DNA of 64,000 bases from Dryas octopetala (Eukaryota; Streptophyta; Magnoliopsida; Rosales; Rosaceae): the NCBI GenBank assembly GCA_963921425.1, contig OY992839.1, positions 9,155,409 through 9,219,408 on the forward strand, in the 5' to 3' direction. The first letter of the stretch is position 1. Each line of letters opens with the position of its first letter. The position numbers and the translations under genes were made by a program. Positions 1 to 12,569 of the stretch are shown here, in pieces. The notes under the pieces are model-generated. The model did no database searches. It was not told the DNA's origin and saw only the letters and a program-made list of their open reading frames with translations.

Positions 1-362
1 ATTCAGGGGGATAAAAATGAAAAATTTCATTACAGTGTTTGGAAATATTAGGAATGATAACTAAGAAATAGCTTTTTATTTACATTCCAATGTTTGGTTC
101 ATGCAAAAATAGGAATCAAATTTATACAGTTTTCCAATAATGCCCTTATTTGTCATATATATATATATAATTATAATGAGGGCAAGCTAGTCATAAAAAT
201 TGGCAATAAATGTTTTCCCATGAAGGGGGGATTGCATACCCAAGGGGGATGAAGGGTATCAGATGCCCCTCTACACATTGGTATATGATACCCATGTGGG
301 TAGTAACAGATACCCACTGATGCCCATACCCAAGCTCTTTTACGGTGAACCAAACGGGTCCT
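1..362. mobile_element. 3' part of a small terminal-repeat element (partial)
   Basis: Gene-free AT-rich DNA ending in ccaaacgggtcctta, a terminus style common to plant MITEs. A mirror-type motif, taagggtgtgtttgg, starts about 100 bp further on (463-478) and may begin a second element. The left end is outside the window, so neither length nor target duplication can be given. There are short TA repeats near 157-170. No coding sequence is seen. Confidence 0.35.
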
Positions 363-1358
363 TAATGTTACAAAATGAAAATGTACATCCTATTTAACTT
401 TTACCTTAAGTTATTACATCGTGTATAGTCAATTAGGTTAATATATAAAGTATTTATCAACTAAGGGTGTGTTTGGTATCCTATTCTAAAACAGTTATAA
501 AAGTAGGCCTATATATATGAGTGATAGCGATATATGAATGATACACATTAATTTTGTTACTTGGTAAAGCTTATGTAATCCGAGTATGACAAGAAGACAG
601 GACAAATGGATAACTTAGCTGTGAAAGCTTTGTACAATGGCTATGTTGGTTTGGATGTTTGCAGAAAATAAGCATCAAAAAATTCAAAACGCATTGAAAA
701 AGTTACCCAATGTTCAGTTGTTCACTGGAACGGCGTGCCCCTGAAGCTTCCATGAAACAGACCTGATTGGATTTTTGAAACTTTTAATGCTCACCTGTTC
801 ATTAGATTGGACTGTTTGAGATTACAGATTGGAGCCCTCGGACACCATAGATTTTGGGGCTACCATGCCGTGTTTCCTTGGTTTCTTTGCTTCAGTTAAT
901 ATGGTGAGAAACATTGTAAGCCCATCTACTGACATGGGGTCATGTGCTTGTTCATAGAAATTTATCCCAATGGGAGCTTAAATCCAATATTCCAATTAAA
1001 ATTTGATGGGTACATCCAGCATCCAAAATTTTAAAACTTCTTACTTTTAGTGCACTGTTGAATAATTTGAAGTAGAAAAAGAAAAAAATTGGCTATTATC
1101 TAAAAGAAAGATTGGCCGGCTAAAAGAGAATAACTTCCATGTAACATCACAAACATAAGAAGAATAAACCAGAGAGGGATGAGACATTGAGATGTGAAAT
1201 CCTCACTCATCTTATATTTGTGATACCACGTCACTATCTCTATTATAGAAAAGTTCTTTTCAATTCCCCTATCATAGTTGGGAGCATCATGTCATCATCC
1301 CTAGCCAATTTTAATTTTAATTTTCTAAACTTTTTCAATTTTTTATGAGTGCATCTTA
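363..1358. other. intergenic, no gene seen
   Basis: AT-rich spacer. Apart from the possible element start near 463, I see no coding frame, RNA gene or clear repeat structure. Confidence 0.5.
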
Positions 1359-2050
1359 GGTGAAGTAAAACTTGTGTGTGATTGCTTCTAGCACATTACA
1401 ATGTGTAACGTCAAGTGTATGTAAATTTGACAATATTTTCTAACTAAATTGTTCAATCACATTGCATTTTCACATAGATGGTATAACACCACACAAGCTT
1501 TTCTTATAAATATAAGAATTTTATATTTTTCTTATTTGAGTGTTGAATTAATTTATTAATCAAATGTTTAAGTAGGTGTATTTAGGAACTCCTATTCTAA
1601 ATCCAAGGTCTCTGGTCCACGACCTAGAATTTAGTTACTTATTCATTGTTGTTTACATTTTCTTTATGTGGACTCAGAGAGATAGGGGCTTTAATAGTTT
1701 CATAATCAAATATAACTCATCATTTCATCATTTAATTGGTTCTTTTGATGGCCAGGGACAATACTACCTTTGCCTGTTTCAAAATGATTCGAGATTAGAA
1801 CCACGTAATCAAAGTCTAACAGTATATAAAAGTTTCATATCCCCCAATTCAAATCATGCCATTGTTCTTGGATTAATTTTCAAACGAAAAGGTTCTTAAT
1901 TATATATATGCCAATGAAAGAAGATATCCTTTTAAAACTACACGTTGCATTTCAAATGCAATGATTTTCCTCACGCTTTAATCAATGATTTTATCAAACT
2001 TTGCTCGATGGGCCTTGAAGCTACTAAATTCACTTGGGCTTGCATGGATA
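1359..2050. repeat. direct duplication, copy A
   Basis: Runs from ggtgaagtaaaacttgtgtg to cttgggcttgcatggata and matches 2604-3412 over nearly its whole length in the same orientation, with small indels. The 107-codon open frame at 1576-1899 lies inside it, starts in repeat sequence, is broken in copy B and is not taken as a gene. The copies are about 1.25 kb apart and bracket an F-box fragment on the opposite strand. Confidence 0.8.
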
Positions 2051-2266
2051 CTTGATAGATAACAGTTAATATTTTTCATCGTTGCCAAGGTAAACTACAC
2101 TTTGTAAGAATATAAAGTATGCAGATCGATCCATACATATAATACAGAATTTATTTAAATTCATAGTGTTCTTGATCCATACATAATAAGAAACAGTGGA
2201 CCACGTGCTTTGCTGAACATAAATCTAATTCAAGTGCTTATTACTTTAATTTTTCCTATAAACTAG

Positions 2267-2554
2267 CTAGCTGCGAATTCCTCCACCATGGGGTAGCTGA
2301 TCAAGGACATGCTGTGGTAGTCTAGGAACTGGTGTCGGCCACCATGGGAGCACAAATTTGAAGAAGCAACCATTAATATTAAGATTACTCTCTTTTGCAG
2401 CTAGCTTTGACCACTCTCTTGTACCAACGTCGCACATGAAAACATCTCCCTCAATATTTAGATACAAGATATCCACATTATTCGGGTCAAAAGCTATCAA
2501 CTCAACATTCCTTTTATAACCACCCAAAAACATATTTTGGTCCAGAGAATTCAA
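2267..2554 (-). pseudogene. F-box protein C-terminal fragment
   Basis: An open frame of about 95 codons with no ATG of its own at the left end (its first codon is TTG). The residues GYKRNVELIAFDPNNVDILY, then GDVFMCDVGTREWSKLA and LPWWPTPVPRLPQ, resemble the C-terminal F-box-associated region of plant F-box proteins, where a WWPTPVP-like tail is common. No F-box motif or upstream exon is visible before the second repeat copy starts. It is read as a relict C-terminus. A last exon of an unusual gene is possible but unsupported. The family call is from memory of similar proteins. Confidence 0.5.
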
Positions 2555-2603
2555 TCCGATCCCAACTCATAAATAACAAAAACAACCTGGAAAATAGAGA
2601 GAA

Positions 2604-3412
2604 GGTGAAGTAAAACTTGTGTGTGATTGCTTTTAGCACGTTTCAGTGTGTGACATGTACGTAAATTTGATGATATTTTCTAACTAAATTGTTCAATCAC
2701 ATTACATTTTCAACAGGATTCCATGTTGCACCATTGTCAACTCTTTTCTTGATCCGGAGTTTTTTGACAAAAGATCTAATCCTTTAATATCATGATATGA
2801 TTGGGTCGACCAGACCAAATCATGAGTGAATAGAAAATTGAAAAAGGTATATAGTTGTTCTAGCCGAAATACTTAAAACTACACCACACAAGTTTTTCTT
2901 ATAAATATAAGAATTTTATATTTTTCTTATTTGACTGTTGAATTTATTTATTAAATGTAAGTACGTGAATTTCGGAACTCCTATCCTAAATCCAAGGTCT
3001 TTGGTCCACAATTTAGGATTTAGTTACTTATTCAATATTGTTTAGTGTTTATATTTTCTTTATGTGGACCCATAAGGGCTTTAATAGTTTCACCATCAAA
3101 TATAACTTATCATTTCATCACTTGGTTCTTTTGATGGCAGTGGACAATACAACCATTGCCTGCTTCAAAATGATTCGAGATTAGAACCACATAATTAAAG
3201 TCTAACACTAGATAAAAGTTTTATATCCTCCAAATCATGCCATTGTTCTTGCATTATTTTCAATAGATAAAGTTCTTAATTATATGCTAATTAAAGAAGA
3301 TATTTCATTTTAAAACTACAGGTATGATTTTCCTCAAGCTTAACCAATGATTTTATCAAACTTTGCTTGATGGGCCTTGAAGCTACTAAATTCACTTGGG
3401 CTTGCATGGATA
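2604..3412. repeat. direct duplication, copy B
   Basis: Second copy of 1359-2050. It carries an insertion of about 150 bp near 2718-2880 that copy A lacks, and several small deletions. The order is copy A, F-box fragment, copy B, so the duplicated unit may once have included the fragment. Confidence 0.8.
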
Positions 3413-4399
3413 GAATGAATAGACCCACTGCAAGTCCAATACTACAAAAGCATGCTAGGAGTCCAACTTTTCTCTCATCTTTTCAAAAAAAAAAATAAAA
3501 TAAATGTCACGGATGTATACACTAATATGTCTATCTCTTTTATCACGTGATAGGTTATGTAATTAGAGAGATAGAGACAATTGATACATATGCCGTTATA
3601 TGAAAGTTTTACTCCATCTTTTCAGATTTTCCTGATATTATTTTGGCCAAATAACACTTTATTCCTTCTAATTTGTTAGAATTTCCAATTTCATCCTGTA
3701 ATTTAAAAAGGTACAATCAAACCCCTGTACTAGTTTACATTAGGTTGCAACTTGCAATCAAGTGTAAATCTTTGTTTTGGGCTTTTTCTTTTTAGAATTA
3801 CCCTTGTTCACTCCATCTTTGCATTTCACTGGGCCAAAGAAGAAAAAGAAGCGCGAGTAGCGTGTAGCAGTTAGAAAATCGCACCATTTAAATTGAGCAT
3901 GTCCAGCACGTGGTCCCCTATAATTTTAGGCTTATCCAATATCTCCAACCTTATCCACTTTGTGAAACTATATTAAGCAAATTTTGACAATCGACAGTGA
4001 TAGCCTTGCCGTAGTTATTACTTATCACATAATCTGATAATCCCCAGTTCCCCATTTAATTGACAAATAATTAAATAAGTAAAAATCCTCGGTATATATG
4101 TATTTTCTAAACTTTCATCTCAGTTTTTTCAGAAGGTGAGCCTTTGTTTTTTTATAAAGAAAAAGAAATAGTGAAGGTATAGAGTGACTGAGTGAGTATG
4201 TCTAAAAATGGGTAAACTAGATAAACCAAAATTATTTAAATTAAAACTTAGCTATTTGGAAAGTAAATAAGAAAAAGAAAAGAAAAAGGAAAACGAAACA
4301 TCACCTACGTGTCCACGTGTCCACCGTGCATCACTTATTAAGAAAAAAAGCACCAAAAAAAAAAATATTCGAAACTGTTACTTTATTCTTCCCACCAAA
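3413..4399 (+). promoter_or_regulatory. upstream region of the BTB gene with a G-box
   Basis: Spacer before the BTB start codon. A perfect G-box, CACGTG, lies at 4314-4319, with another ACGTG core at 4306-4311, 80-95 bp upstream of the ATG. A TATATA stretch near 4092-4098 could be a TATA box for a leader of about 270 nt. G-boxes bind bZIP and bHLH factors in plants; use here is inference. Nothing coding is seen. Confidence 0.4.
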
Positions 4400-6998
4400 A
4401 TGAAAAATGTCGACGCCAATTCCGACTCCTCGAATCCTCCAGATCCCCACAACTCACTCCTCCAAACCGAAATGTTAACCGGAGGCTCCAAGAAGCGGCA
4501 GCGCGCCGCCAACTCCACCACCACCACCAACGCCAGCCGCCCCTGCGCCGCCGTCATCATCGACTCCTCCCACTCCGACCTTAAAAGGCCCGCAACCCAA
4601 CATCCCCCCTCCAACCCGACCCGCAACCGAAACCCGAATCCGAATCTTTCATTCAACGACCCGGCCTCCGCCGACGTCATCCTCCGCCTCTTCATCGAAA
4701 ACCTCTACCCCTTAGACCCCATCTCCTCCGCCTCCGCTGACTCCTCCTCCGAAACCGACGTCGTTTTGCACCTCCACTCCCCCGCCCTCCGCCGATCCAA
4801 ATACTTCGCCGCCCTATTATCCGACCGATGGCAGCAACACCAAAACGACGTCGCTTCAACCGCCACCGACCCGATTCGCATCAATTTAGGGGTCCCACCC
4901 ACACCTGGAGCCATCGAAACCCGAATCGCCGTCCTCCAGCTCCTCTACACCGACGACCTCGCCTCCGCCATCACCACCGTGTCGGCGGCTCTGGACCTGC
5001 TCCCGGTGGCCTTGGAGCTTCTCTTCGATGACTGCGTCCGGTTCTCCGTCCGGTTCCTCGAGGCCGTGCCGTGGACCGAGGACGAAGAGCTCCGTGTCCT
5101 AACCCTAATCCCCCACCTCACCGACGACGAGTCCAGGGACCTCCTCGATAGGGTTTCCGGAAACGCTGGTTCCAGCGAGGACATGCTGTACGGACTGATC
5201 GGCGCCGTGATCCACAACCCGAACATGGCGTTCGTGAAGGCCTTCGTGGCGAAGCTGCTGAGGGAGTTCTCGTCTAAGGACTCGGCCGAGCGCGTGCTGG
5301 AGCGTGCGTTCCAGAGCACCTTCAAGGTCGTGAAGGAGTCTATGGAGGACTACACGAGCCCCAGGGTTAGGGGCGACCACAACGAGACGGAGGCGATTCA
5401 GAGGTTGAACCTCCACACCGCCATGACCAATGGGAGGAATTTGCTGTGGCTGGTGGAGAGGATGATTGAGCTCCGGGTGGCTGATGCTGCTGTTAAGGAG
5501 TGGAGCGAGCAGCCCTCCTTTACCGCCGATTTGCAGCGGGCTTTTCGCGACGATGCATGGAGGAACATCCTCCCCGGATTGCCTAGTGTCTTGCTTCGCT
5601 GCACTTCCAAGCTTGCGCATGCCGTGGCTGGCGGTACCATTTTGGTTGCTACCCAGGTATTGAATAGACTAGCGGAATTTCATGCACATTTTATTACTGC
5701 TCTTCGTTGGTTTGCCATTTGCTAGGTTGATAATGGGTATTTGTTGTAATATAGAGAATTAGAGATGATTTTGTTCTACATTTCTACATTGATTAGTTTA
5801 CATGGTGGCTTGCTCAATTATAGGATTGGGAGCCACAATTTTGATGTGTTTTGGTTAGATAGGAATCTTTTTTTTTCTTCCTTTTCACTTCAGTGCTCAA
5901 ATTGATGGTATAGTTGAACTTTTCATGTTGGTTTTCGTTTGATCTATGCTGATGTTGGTTTTCTTTTGATCTATGCTGATGTTGGTTTTCTTTTAATACA
6001 TTTGAAAAATGGACTATCTTGTAAAAATGTTACATACATTTATTTATGTGGAATATTTTTTGGGCCGTGTAGATTTTTGCTGAACACCTGAACTGTAAAT
6101 CTTTTGTTGTTGATAGAACCAGCAGTCACTAAACGGTTTCCTTTGACAGTATGTTTTGATTGAGAAAAATAGAAAGAAGAGAGAAATTTAAAGTTTTTCT
6201 TGGTTGGATAGTTATATGTGGAGAGAAGAGAAGATACTTTTGATTTTTGAAGCCTTATTTTTGGTTCCTCCAAAAGTGGATTTGGAGAGAAAATGAGATA
6301 CAAGTGTCGTTTGATTTTGAATATTTCAAAATGACCTCATTTATAGATTTTCTCCATTTCTTTCCTATCCATCCACACAAGAATAAGATTGATTAGAAGG
6401 TTCTCTTTTCTTCTCTTCTCTTCTCACATATTTATTCATTTGTGGCAAATGTAGAGTAAGTGGCTTTTTACTGAAGTGTGTATGCGTGATCTCCAAAATG
6501 CTTTACACAAATTTGTTCCAAATTTATGAACATCCTAATACTTAATATAGTGCTACTTAATTAGCAACCCAATTTCACCAGTGTCCTCTCATCCTTGTTT
6601 CTTAGGTGCTCAGATGTTATATGAAGGTTTAATGTGTTTTTCAATGTAAGTTCCGAAAATCGGGGGGTCCAGGCAGATCAAGTAATCTAAGGCTGATTTT
6701 CGAATTGATTTTTCAGGTTCGAAAGAAGCTTGTAAAAGATTGGCTTCCAGTTCTGATTGTATGCAAAGACAATAATACTTCACCTCTGACACCGAATAAC
6801 AAACCACTGTACTTGGACCTGGAAGAGACATTCCTCAAAATCATCTCTACGCTGCCAATGTCAGATGCACAGGAGTTGTTGCAGCAGTGCCTCAGTTTCT
6901 CAACCCGAAATGTGGAGGACTGCCCTCACTTGGTCAGGGCATTCAACACTTGGTTCCGCCGTGCCACTCATCCTCCTCAAGCACACAATCTTTGTTAA
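4400..6998 (+). CDS. BTB/POZ domain-containing protein (At1g63850-like)
   Basis: Two exons, 4400-5656 and 6717-6998, joined in phase 0 (ACCCAG|gtattg; tttttcag|GTTCG), give 512 residues ending AHNLC. BTB proteins usually present substrates to CUL3 ubiquitin ligases. The N-terminus is disordered and rich in Asn, Pro and Ser, with a basic KKRQR patch near residues 31-35. The divergent BTB fold starts around residue 88 (ASADVILRLF) and includes VVLHLHSPALRRSKYFAALL near 121-140. A long helical BACK-like C-terminal region follows. Exon 1 is very GC-rich compared with its surroundings. The start is the first ATG of the frame. The 1060-nt intron holds a short tandem repeat. The family call is firm; the exact Arabidopsis counterpart is less certain. 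Substrates cannot be read from sequence. Confidence 0.88.
5925..5995. repeat. 27-bp tandem repeat in the BTB intron
   Basis: The unit gatctatgctgatgttggtt plus tttctttt-type filler occurs about two and a half times. It is intronic and probably a replication-slippage product. Confidence 0.8.
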
Positions 6999-8566
6999 AA
7001 TCTAGTGGTCATTTGTTAATAGATGAACTAGTGCTGCTTTGTACCTATCCCTACGGATGTTTAGGCTCTCTGACATTGTGCATATTACACTGTTGTCCTA
7101 GAGAGCCAATACTTTGCACTAGGTATATAAACCTGAAACTTTTCTGCCTCTGTAACAGGAAGAAGGTTAGCTGCTTTTGATGCTATTCCTGATAGCTTTC
7201 TTCACCTTCCTGACCAACTTTTGATTTCAAATTTTAGTCTGCTTAATTAATGTATAGTGGTGAGAATCGAATGGATAAGTGGATCCTTGAAACATATATG
7301 ATCTTTTAGGTGAATGTTCCTTTTGGTCTGTTCTCTTACAATAAATTTTGGTATCTTTTGTTGTCATATAATCAAATAAGAGTCTACCTAGTCAACTGTC
7401 CAAGTTAACAATCTGACACCTAGTTAACTGTTTTCGAGTTGTACTAGTTGGTTCATTAACAAATCTGGCGGGTCCAAGCTTGCCATCTCTGATGTGAATA
7501 TGAATTGCAGAACTTTACACCTTAACGTTGAAGGAAGCCTAAATGCTTTTGATGCTGTTCTATCTGCTTAGTATAGATGTTTGTGTATTTGGTCTTGCGA
7601 TCAATAAGGTTTATCGAAACGGATAAACCTCTTATCCAAAATTGAGGCTTCCTCTGTCTCATCATCATGTCATTTGGGTGAGAATTGCAGAGAACTTATG
7701 AAGAAGATGACAATATTGCAGTCTCTGAAATATTTACGTGACATGAAATCTTAAAAGCTGGGCACCACATTACAACAGCTTTGCCCATTTTTCTTTCTTC
7801 GTTTGTTTGTGGTGAATTTTTCGAGTGAAATAAATTCCAAGTGGTCTTTGTTACGCGTATCTTATTCCATAAGAACATGCATGCTCGTTCAGCTTAAGTG
7901 CAATTGAACAACACTGATAAGTACCAAGATGCGTTTACCGTTTTGTGCAATGCAAATGAACTGCAATCTTATTCTGGGAGTTCATAAGTTGTACATAACT
8001 ATGCAGGAGAATAATTCAACAGCTTTAAGCCTGGCTTTTACTAAAATGCTTCTAAATCAGAACCCCCAATCACTTTGGATGAGTTTATTGTTCCTGTTCT
8101 CCAGCACAAACATGAATTGAATATCATTTCCAAATAGATGGCTTCCGCTTCAAGAAACGCCCCTCATGTTACTGTAGGTCATTTTTCTTCTCCCACTAGC
8201 AATTTGATATTGGCTCTGGAAGGAGGCAGATTTAAAACTCTAAATGAGAATACCAAGAGACTAGTGAGTCATGACCAATATAGCACATAAGCAAAACCAC
8301 ACACATGTATGACACACAAATTAAGTCATAGCCCATGCCAAAATTCACTGCTATCAACATCCCTAAGAAAACAAAACTACAAGGCTGACAGATGATTAAC
8401 TAGCTGCACAAGGTTCCCAACTCACTAGTGACATCATTCTCTAAGAAATCAAGTGTAGGAGGTTGTAAACATGAGCTTTGATCCAGAGTGGGATGTCAGA
8501 TCTGCCATTGGACTGTGACTGAGTTCAACAGTGTTAGGCTAAAATGGCAATCAGTGGAAATGTGAA
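6999..8566. other. 3' flanks of two convergent genes
   Basis: The BTB 3' UTR leads into the 3' end of the minus-strand At1g01500-like gene. The short open frames here start at odd codons, lack family resemblance and are not called. No RNA gene or repeat structure stands out. Confidence 0.5.
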
Positions 8567-10449
8567 TTACAGAAGCCGCCTTCTAAAGTTCCGGGTGGTG
8601 CCTTGGTAGGTTCGTACAAGCAATCCCACTCCAATGCCAATTCCAACACAAACACTCAAGCCAATGCCAACACCCACTCTCACACCAGCATTGAACCATG
8701 AAAGCTCTCCATCTTCACCTTCAAAGTACAGGTTGTTATCTCTGTTTTCTGGTTTGTGGTCTGAATATTCTGGCACCTGTAAAGTATGTGCAAGTTGAGA
8801 AAGATTAAAATGAAATGCAGAATGCCCAACCAAAAAAATGCAGAATGCTTGGTCAAATTGAGTGTGAGTGGACTTGGATGGTTTCCCAAAAGAACACGAA
8901 AATCATGATGCAAATATTATCAGTATTGGCAGCTAAAACCAAATGTGAGCAAATTAATGCAATCCTACATGCAAATATTATATCAATTTTTATGTCTTGA
9001 CAAAATACCTCCATATCTCTCATGCATAAAACTAGTTCATGTCAAATAATCAAATAGCCATAAAGTATTCAGCAATTGAGGTGAAGGCAAAGTCCTTTCT
9101 GTAAGTGTTAAAATGCAAGTATCTCCTTTACACTGAACAGGATAGAATAAACTTTACTATTTTTTTTATGGAAACTAAGACTATGCTGCAGAGAAGGGTT
9201 TTCGAATTCTAATGAAGCTTTAGCACTATAGGTATGCATAATGAGTAATATGGCCTCAAAATACGAGTAAACAAGAGATAGTTTCCTAGTACTTTTATCT
9301 CTTTAAGACAGTAGCTTGCTGCTTCTTTTATTAGATTATTATTTGATGAGCAAATTTTGGGTTTGGGAGGATACACTGAAAGGAAAATATCACACATGAA
9401 TATCATATAACTACTCCATATGCAACTCAAGGTATTATATAAGATGATAAAACTAAGTATTATTCTGTTGCTCTGTAGACTACAGCTTCACAATATGAGC
9501 CTGTACTATTAGAAGATTGTATTTGCTTGTCAGGGCATCCATTATGCAACACTTATTCATCTGTTTGTTGGTGCTGATGCAACAAGAAATTTTTAACAAG
9601 CAGTTGAAGTGTATGAGCAGTAACCAACCATGGTATCAAACATGGCCATGGCTAATGAAACGTTAATATGAGGGTGAGCATGACATCTAAAACTTGAAAG
9701 TTCATTATAAATAAAATCTAAACAAATACTAAATTGAAAGTAGGTACCAGAAAAGCATGCCTAGAAGGATTATTTTTCTGGTCTTCGGTTGCCTCATACT
9801 CTGGTATGGAATCCAGCAACCCTTTCCTCATATGCTTCTTCGAAAGACAAATCGTCTTTGTTAAAATTATTGGAGTGCCCAAGAAGGACCCTGCGATGTA
9901 TACCTCAATTGAAGGTGAAGCAGACTCTGCACCCATAAATTGCTTTCCTTTACAGAAGCCAGTGCTTGCAATTATATCTGATTCACAATTCATTCTCCAT
10001 CTCTGGCCATGATGATCTGTTTCCGAAATGAAACCATTACTATTACACAGTTCTAAATCCCCAGATAGCACGACAACATTCTTGTCAAAAACCTCAAACT
10101 TTACACTGCCAGTCATCCTTATACTATCAGTGCTCACAAAAGTAGCTTCTTCAGACTTCTTATCTAACCGATCCCTTCGAAGAAGGGTTGTTGCCTCATC
10201 AGAATAGATGCTAGTTCTAACACCATTGACTTCAAGAAGGGTATTGGGATCCAATGGAATATGATTTAGTGTGAGGAACTCTGGAGCAGAATCATCTATC
10301 TCACATTTGCTAATTCTAACATAAAAAACTCTTACATCAAGCCAGGGTAATGACACCTTAGTGCAGGGTTGGTATGTGGATTGTCTTCCAACCATGTGGC
10401 CATTATCAGTTGGCCCGTGGCCGTTGGATGTCACATAAGAATTATCCAT
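8567..10449 (-). CDS. At1g01500-like uncharacterised protein
   Basis: Exons on the minus strand are 10449-9748 and 8776-8567, joined in phase 0 (CTTTTCTG|gtacct; ttacag|GTGCCAG), giving 303 residues. The open frame extends eight codons further back to a TTG and is closed upstream by TAA, so I take the ATG at 10449 (MDNSYVTSNG). The protein matches the plant family typified by At1g01500, which some databases label an erythronate-4-phosphate dehydrogenase relative; I see no NAD-binding motif to support that. Recognisable parts are SLPWLDVRVFYVRIS near the N-terminus and a Gly/Val-rich hydrophobic stretch, VGVGIGLSVCVGIGIGVGLL, near the C-terminus followed by RRRLL, suggesting a tail anchor. The function is unknown. 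Confidence 0.85.
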
Positions 10450-12154
10450 GACCCCCAAATCCCAATGATTCAACTTTCCTCCTTAATGAAATCCTTCCTC
10501 CTTAATTGAGATGATGAATGGGGATAGTCCATACAAATGGAACTCCTATGAGTACAGAAAGCCTACATCCATAACAATGAAATCAAATTAAAGCAATCTA
10601 CGCAACAAAGCTTGGTCATGGAAAACAAAAGATGCAAGAAACATCAGAAACCTGCCTGACTAGTAAGCAGTCCAACTACCATGTGAACAAAGGAATTTAT
10701 TCAAAATGAAAGGACTTTCTGTTTGCAACAGAAGATAAGAACAAAACCAGCTAAGACAAAGGAGAACCCAGTTCCTACAGACAAAACCATTATCAGAGGA
10801 GATAAAAATGGTAAGAGAGGAGGCTAAACTTACCACCATATATGCAAGTTTTTCTGTAACAACTCAGCTGAGGAACAAAAAGCTATTAATTGCAGAACAA
10901 CAAGAACGGCAGGACAAAGACACACCAAACCGAAGCAAAAACAAAAAGATAAAATAAGGGATAAGGTGGGAAAATATTGGAGAAAATCCAAAAAAATCAG
11001 AAGTCTTGGAAGTTGAAACCCCAAAGATTGATAGCTAAAGCCCAACAAAAATGGTATTTGACTCTCTAGTCAGGGCTGGTTTAAAATCACATCAGGCTCA
11101 AAACAATACACCAAAGCTATGACATAGTAGCAGCAGAAGCAATAAAGCTAAAGGCTACAGGATATGTTCATTTCTAGTCCAAATTGTTGATGAAGTATTT
11201 ACAAATATACAATTCAATATAAGTATTAAACCCAACTAATGACCCTGAAAGCTATCTTATTAATGATCATAACAGACTGACAAAGACATTAAACTTCACA
11301 GACCCCAACAAAATGACAGGCTATAAACGACATACTTTCCCACGCCATATAAACAGACAAACTGTGTGCGTGTTGTGTGCATGGGCGTGTGTGTAATCAC
11401 AAACACTAATTTAATACCCAGAAAAACTTACCACAAATATCTCAGAGCCCCTACAGTCCATATGCTAATTGTAAGGACTCCAATACAACAAAATGAAGCT
11501 TTTGTTACACCCCACAGGAAATTGGTGGCCACGCAAAGCAAATCACAATTTTATCGAATCAGAAAACAGAGAGGTACCCAACTCCTGGCTAAGACTGAGA
11601 GAACTGGGATATGCTTGATTTGCATTAATATCGGGAAATAAGACCAACCCAAGTCCTCAAATTTCACAAAGAACAATGGGTTAATCTTAATTTGGTTTTA
11701 GATGCTTATTGAGATCGAGAGGCTATGGATATTATTTGTTTTGTTTATTCGAAGTGGGGTCGCTCTTATTCCTCAGATCTTATCCTACAAGGTGCTGAGA
11801 GAGGGCATGGAGTGCTCATTTGACAAGGCCAACGTAATATGAAAGGGACGTCCTTAACTTTATCGGATGTGAATCTACGAGATACTGTAACTCTCCATAG
11901 TCCATAACCATAAGAAGCAATCCGTGGGAAATTCCTAAGCCCGTTTCGTCATGATATAAACATATATCTCATCGAAATGCTATTTCACTCTGTGTTTGTG
12001 CAGGACCGAGCGCTCGGTCCCTTGGGTGAGTGCTCATCGACTCCGGTTTATTAAATTTTTTTTTTCTAGACGTTATTTAGTGTTACGATCAATCGATCAT
12101 ACACAATAATTTTTATATTTTATAAATAAATTTGGTGTACTGAGAGCATCCCTA
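10450..12154. other. upstream region of the At1g01500-like gene
   Basis: This should contain the promoter and 5' leader of the minus-strand gene, perhaps with a leader intron, but I cannot place a transcription start. Open frames at 10830-11048 and 11366-11641 show no family resemblance and are not called. Confidence 0.4.
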
Positions 12155-12569
12155 AGAGCATGTGCATTGGTTTTAACTATAGCTAAAAGCAATATTTAAC
12201 TATAGCTTTTAGTTAAAACCACAAATTTATATATTGATAAATAATATAACTTAAACCCATTTATTTAATTTTTATAACTTTTAGCTTTAGCTTTCATGGG
12301 ATTCAGTTGCAGGACATCTTTCAATCAGTGTGCGCCACATCTTCAGTTTCTCTTTTCTGCTAATAACATATGTGCATATGGGGTCTAACCTTTTATTGAC
12401 TTTTGAGCTTGCAATAGCTACATTTTTACATTTTTAGCTAAACTTAGCTAAAAATTTAACTATTGCAATTTTAGTTTAGTTAAATGCTAACCAATGTAGA
12501 GGATTTTTGTGAATTTTAGCTAAATTTTAGCTTTAGCTAGTTCTTATAGCTAACCAATGCATATGTTCT
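12155..12569. mobile_element. MITE with about 18-bp terminal inverted repeats
   Basis: The left end agagcatgtgcattggtt matches the reverse complement of the right end aaccaatgcatatgttct at about 16 of 18 positions. The interior is AT-rich and repeats ttagctaaa/tagcttta motifs. It has no coding capacity. Outside it, gagcatccctaag at 12143-12155 and gagatgctctaatag near 12930-12945 look like ends of a second element into which this one may have inserted. Confidence 0.65.

Noticed and set aside
1576..1899. 107-codon open frame
   Set aside because: It lies in a duplicated non-coding repeat, is broken in the sister copy and has no recognisable domain.
4378..5640. Several open frames overlapping the BTB first exon
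   Set aside because: Shadows of a GC-rich exon; only the frame from 4400 joins a matching second exon in phase.
10450..10473. Upstream start for the At1g01500-like protein
   Set aside because: The first codon is TTG and the frame is closed just above by TAA; the first ATG is at 10449.
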